A DNA stretch of 7,754 bases. It comes from Bacillota bacterium (lineage in GTDB: Bacteria; Bacillota; Bacilli; Lactobacillales; Enterococcaceae). Of this stretch, positions 6,286 through 7,754 are shown piece by piece. Each line of letters starts with the position of its first letter. Position 1 is the stretch's first letter. The notes under the pieces were generated by a model that was not told where the DNA came from, made no database searches, and worked only from the letters and a program-made list of their open reading frames with translations. The stretch lies in assembly GCA_023389005.1 (NCBI GenBank), contig JAEWFE010000325.1, positions 1 to 7,754 on the forward strand, written 5' to 3'. The translations under genes and the position numbers were made by a program.

Positions 6286-6930
6286 TTAATCGATAATTGC
6301 TTGTACATCTTTAAATACAGCATCAATATCGCGATTACCATCAATTGATTTTAATAAACCTTGCTCTTTATAATAAGCAAGAATTGGTTCGCTGTTTTTA
6401 ATGTTTACAGCCAAACGATTTTTCACAGTTTCTGGTTTGTCATCATCACGTTGATAAAATTCATGACCACCACAACGATCACATGTACCTTCAACCTTTG
6501 TTGGCTTAAATACTTTGTGGAAACTTGCGCCACAACTACGACACATATAACGACCAGTCAAACGTTCAACTAAAACTTCTTCAGGAACGTTGATATCAAT
6601 TACTGCATCAATTTTCTTACCAAGATCAGCTAACATTTCATCCAATGCTTTTGCTTGATCAAGTGTACGTGGGAAACCATCTAATAAGAAACCATTTTTT
6701 GTATCATCTTGGGCTAAACGCTCTTTTACAATACCATTGGTTACTTCGTCAGGTACTAAATCCCCACGATCCATATATTCTTTTGCTTTCAAACCAAGTG
6801 CTGTTTGATTCGCAATTGCTGCTCTAAACATATCACCTGTTGAAATTTGTGGAATTTGGTACTCAGCAATGATTTTCTCAGCTTGGGTTCCTTTTCCAGC
6901 TCCTGGTAATCCCATTAAAATGAGGTTCAT
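6286..6930 (-). CDS. adk: Adenylate kinase (zinc-lid type)
   Basis: Adenylate kinase converts ATP plus AMP to two ADP in the cytosol and balances adenylate energy charge. The 214-residue protein carries the P-loop GLPGAGKGT (7-15), the AMP-binding TGDMFR (31-36), the conserved DGFPRT (84-89), and the long LID domain. The LID has C130, C133, C150 and C153, the four-cysteine structural zinc site typical of Gram-positive enzymes. Arg-rich lid and hinge motifs (LTGRYMC; YQRDDDKPETVKNRL) are intact. The ATG is preceded by AGGAGG at eight bases. It follows secY by 62 bases, the usual Firmicute order. No map gene (methionine aminopeptidase) separates it from infA, unlike Bacillus subtilis; this is common in Lactobacillales. 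Function is essentially certain. Confidence -1.
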   Translation of the reverse strand: MNLILMGLPGAGKGTQAEKIIAEYQIPQISTGDMFRAAIANQTALGLKAKEYMDRGDLVPDEVTNGIVKERLAQDDTKNGFLLDGFPRTLDQAKALDEMLADLGKKIDAVIDINVPEEVLVERLTGRYMCRSCGASFHKVFKPTKVEGTCDRCGGHEFYQRDDDKPETVKNRLAVNIKNSEPILAYYKEQGLLKSIDGNRDIDAVFKDVQAIID

Positions 6931-6958
6931 GCCTAATTCCTCCTATAAGTTTATGAAT

Positions 6959-6983
6959 AGTGTTGAGGAAAAACCCCAACACT
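6959..6983 (-). other. Strong intercistronic hairpin between secY and adk
   Basis: On the minus strand AGTGTTGGGG (6983-6974) pairs with CCTCAACACT (6968-6959) around a TTTTT loop. This is a 10-bp stem with one G-U pair. It occupies the centre of the 62-base secY-adk gap, and its 3' side is followed by ATTCATAAAC rather than a T tract, so full termination is unlikely. It ends 14 bases before the adk AGGAGG. It may act as an RNA-decay barrier or processing site that sets different mRNA levels for secY and adk. Confidence -1.
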
Positions 6984-6992
6984 TCATGAACT

Positions 6993-7754
6993 TTAATTGA
7001 TAAAACCAGTATATTTACGTTTCAGCATTAAGCCTTCAAGTTGTTTTGCAGACTCTAAAGCAACACCGATAACGATTAATAGACTTGTTCCTCCCAAGCC
7101 AATTGAACCTGGTAACTGCCAAACCATTTGTGCAATAATTGGTAGTAAAGCAACAACTCCTAAGAATAGTGAGCCGACTGTACTTAAACGCATCAATAAT
7201 CCAGAAACATATTCTTCCGTACCACGACCTGGACGGATACTTGGAATATAGCTTCCTTGCTTTTGAAGATTCTCGGCAAGTTTTTCTGGATTCACTTGCA
7301 CAAAGGCATAGAAGAATGTGAAACCAACGATTAATACAGTATATAAAGCTGCACCTGGCACAGTATTATAACTGAATAATGTTGTCACCACTTGATACCA
7401 TTGTTCATCACTATGAGAGCTTGCCAAGGCCTGGATAATTGCACTTGGCGTTGTTAAAAACGAACTTGCAAAAATTACGGGGATAACCCCTGCGGCATTC
7501 ACTTTTAATGGTAGATAACTACTTGTTGGTGCCCCAGTCATACGTTTTGTATATTGAATCGGAATTTTTCGTTCGGCTTGTTGTACATAGGTTACAAAAG
7601 TCACAACGATTAATACAATCAAGATTAATGCCAAGGCAAATAATGCTGATTTCCATAATTGACTAGATTCAATATTGATGAAATAATCTTCTACAATTTC
7701 TTTAATACTACCTGGCATCTGAGCAATGATACCTGCGAAGATAATCATTGAAAC
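6993..7754 (-). CDS. secY: Preprotein translocase subunit SecY, N-terminal part outside window
   Basis: SecY is the pore-forming subunit of the SecYEG channel that exports and inserts proteins across the cytoplasmic membrane. The frame is open to the right edge, so 253 C-terminal residues are visible of about 430 expected. The ATG at 7748 is an internal methionine in the conserved VSMIIFAGI segment. In fragment numbering, hydrophobic spans include 36-56, 87-100, 134-153, 190-208 and 221-233. Between them lie the conserved cytosolic loops QQAERKIPIQYTKR (58-71) and NPEKLAENLQKQGSYIPSIRPGRGT (155-179), the latter with the IRPG arginine region needed for SecA-driven translocation. The C-terminus ESAKQLEGLMLKRKYTGFIN is complete. 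It is the last member of the spc operon, and its channel would export the downstream surface protein, as it does most signal-peptide proteins. Confidence -1.
   Translation of the reverse strand, partial: VSMIIFAGIIAQMPGSIKEIVEDYFINIESSQLWKSALFALALILIVLIVVTFVTYVQQAERKIPIQYTKRMTGAPTSSYLPLKVNAAGVIPVIFASSFLTTPSAIIQALASSHSDEQWYQVVTTLFSYNTVPGAALYTVLIVGFTFFYAFVQVNPEKLAENLQKQGSYIPSIRPGRGTEEYVSGLLMRLSTVGSLFLGVVALLPIIAQMVWQLPGSIGLGGTSLLIVIGVALESAKQLEGLMLKRKYTGFIN

Noticed and set aside
1..7754. Insertion sequence ends, CRISPR repeats, tRNA or rRNA genes
   Set aside because: Reading both strands I found no transposase, no evenly spaced direct repeats, and no tRNA-like or rRNA sequence; the only long inverted pairings are the local hairpins listed.

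Overview
The window is a stretch of low-GC Gram-positive chromosome, and every gene I can support lies on the minus strand. Reading in the direction of transcription (from high to low coordinates), it holds the end of the spc ribosomal operon, the whole infA-to-rplQ block (alpha-operon type), a structured RNA 3' of rplQ, a terminator, and most of a very large secreted surface-protein gene that runs off the left edge. The four-cysteine adenylate kinase, the order secY-adk-infA-rpmJ-rpsM-rpsK-rpoA-rplQ with no map gene between adk and infA, the strong GGAGG ribosome binding sites and the RNA after rplQ all suggest a member of the Lactobacillales, probably Enterococcus or a close relative. The genus is an inference; no single feature proves it.

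Region 6993-7754 is the C-terminal part of secY (protein translocation channel). A 62-base gap holding a strong hairpin leads to adk (6286-6930). After adk there is a gap of about 190 bases with a near-consensus extended -10 promoter (6216-6245) and a leader of about 117 nt containing a 9-bp hairpin. This promoter should drive infA (5874-6092, GTG start), rpmJ (5724-5840), rpsM (5340-5705), rpsK (4920-5309), rpoA (3904-4842) and rplQ (3497-3877). These encode initiation factor IF-1, ribosomal proteins L36, S13, S11 and L17, and the RNA polymerase alpha subunit, so the cluster couples synthesis of translation and transcription machinery.

Just past rplQ, positions 3380-3468 can fold, as minus-strand RNA, into a three-way junction. 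It has a bipartite 8 + 6 bp closing stem, a 4-bp arm and a 13-bp arm. Its position and form match the L17 downstream element (L17DE), a conserved RNA of unknown function described from lactic acid bacteria and Listeria. It is followed by a plausible intrinsic terminator (3336-3367) ending in eight T residues.

Positions 1-3320 form a single open frame of 1106 codons without a stop. It encodes a signal peptide, a Ser/Thr/Asn-rich linker of about 120 residues and a long series of beta-type modules punctuated by LPEG-like motifs, ending in a DUF11-like domain cut by the window edge. It looks like a wall-associated adhesin-type protein. It starts just after the terminator with a GTG codon, and I find neither a good ribosome binding site nor a convincing promoter for it. 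That gene and its junction with the ribosomal operon are the least ordinary parts of the window; the rest is conserved housekeeping DNA.
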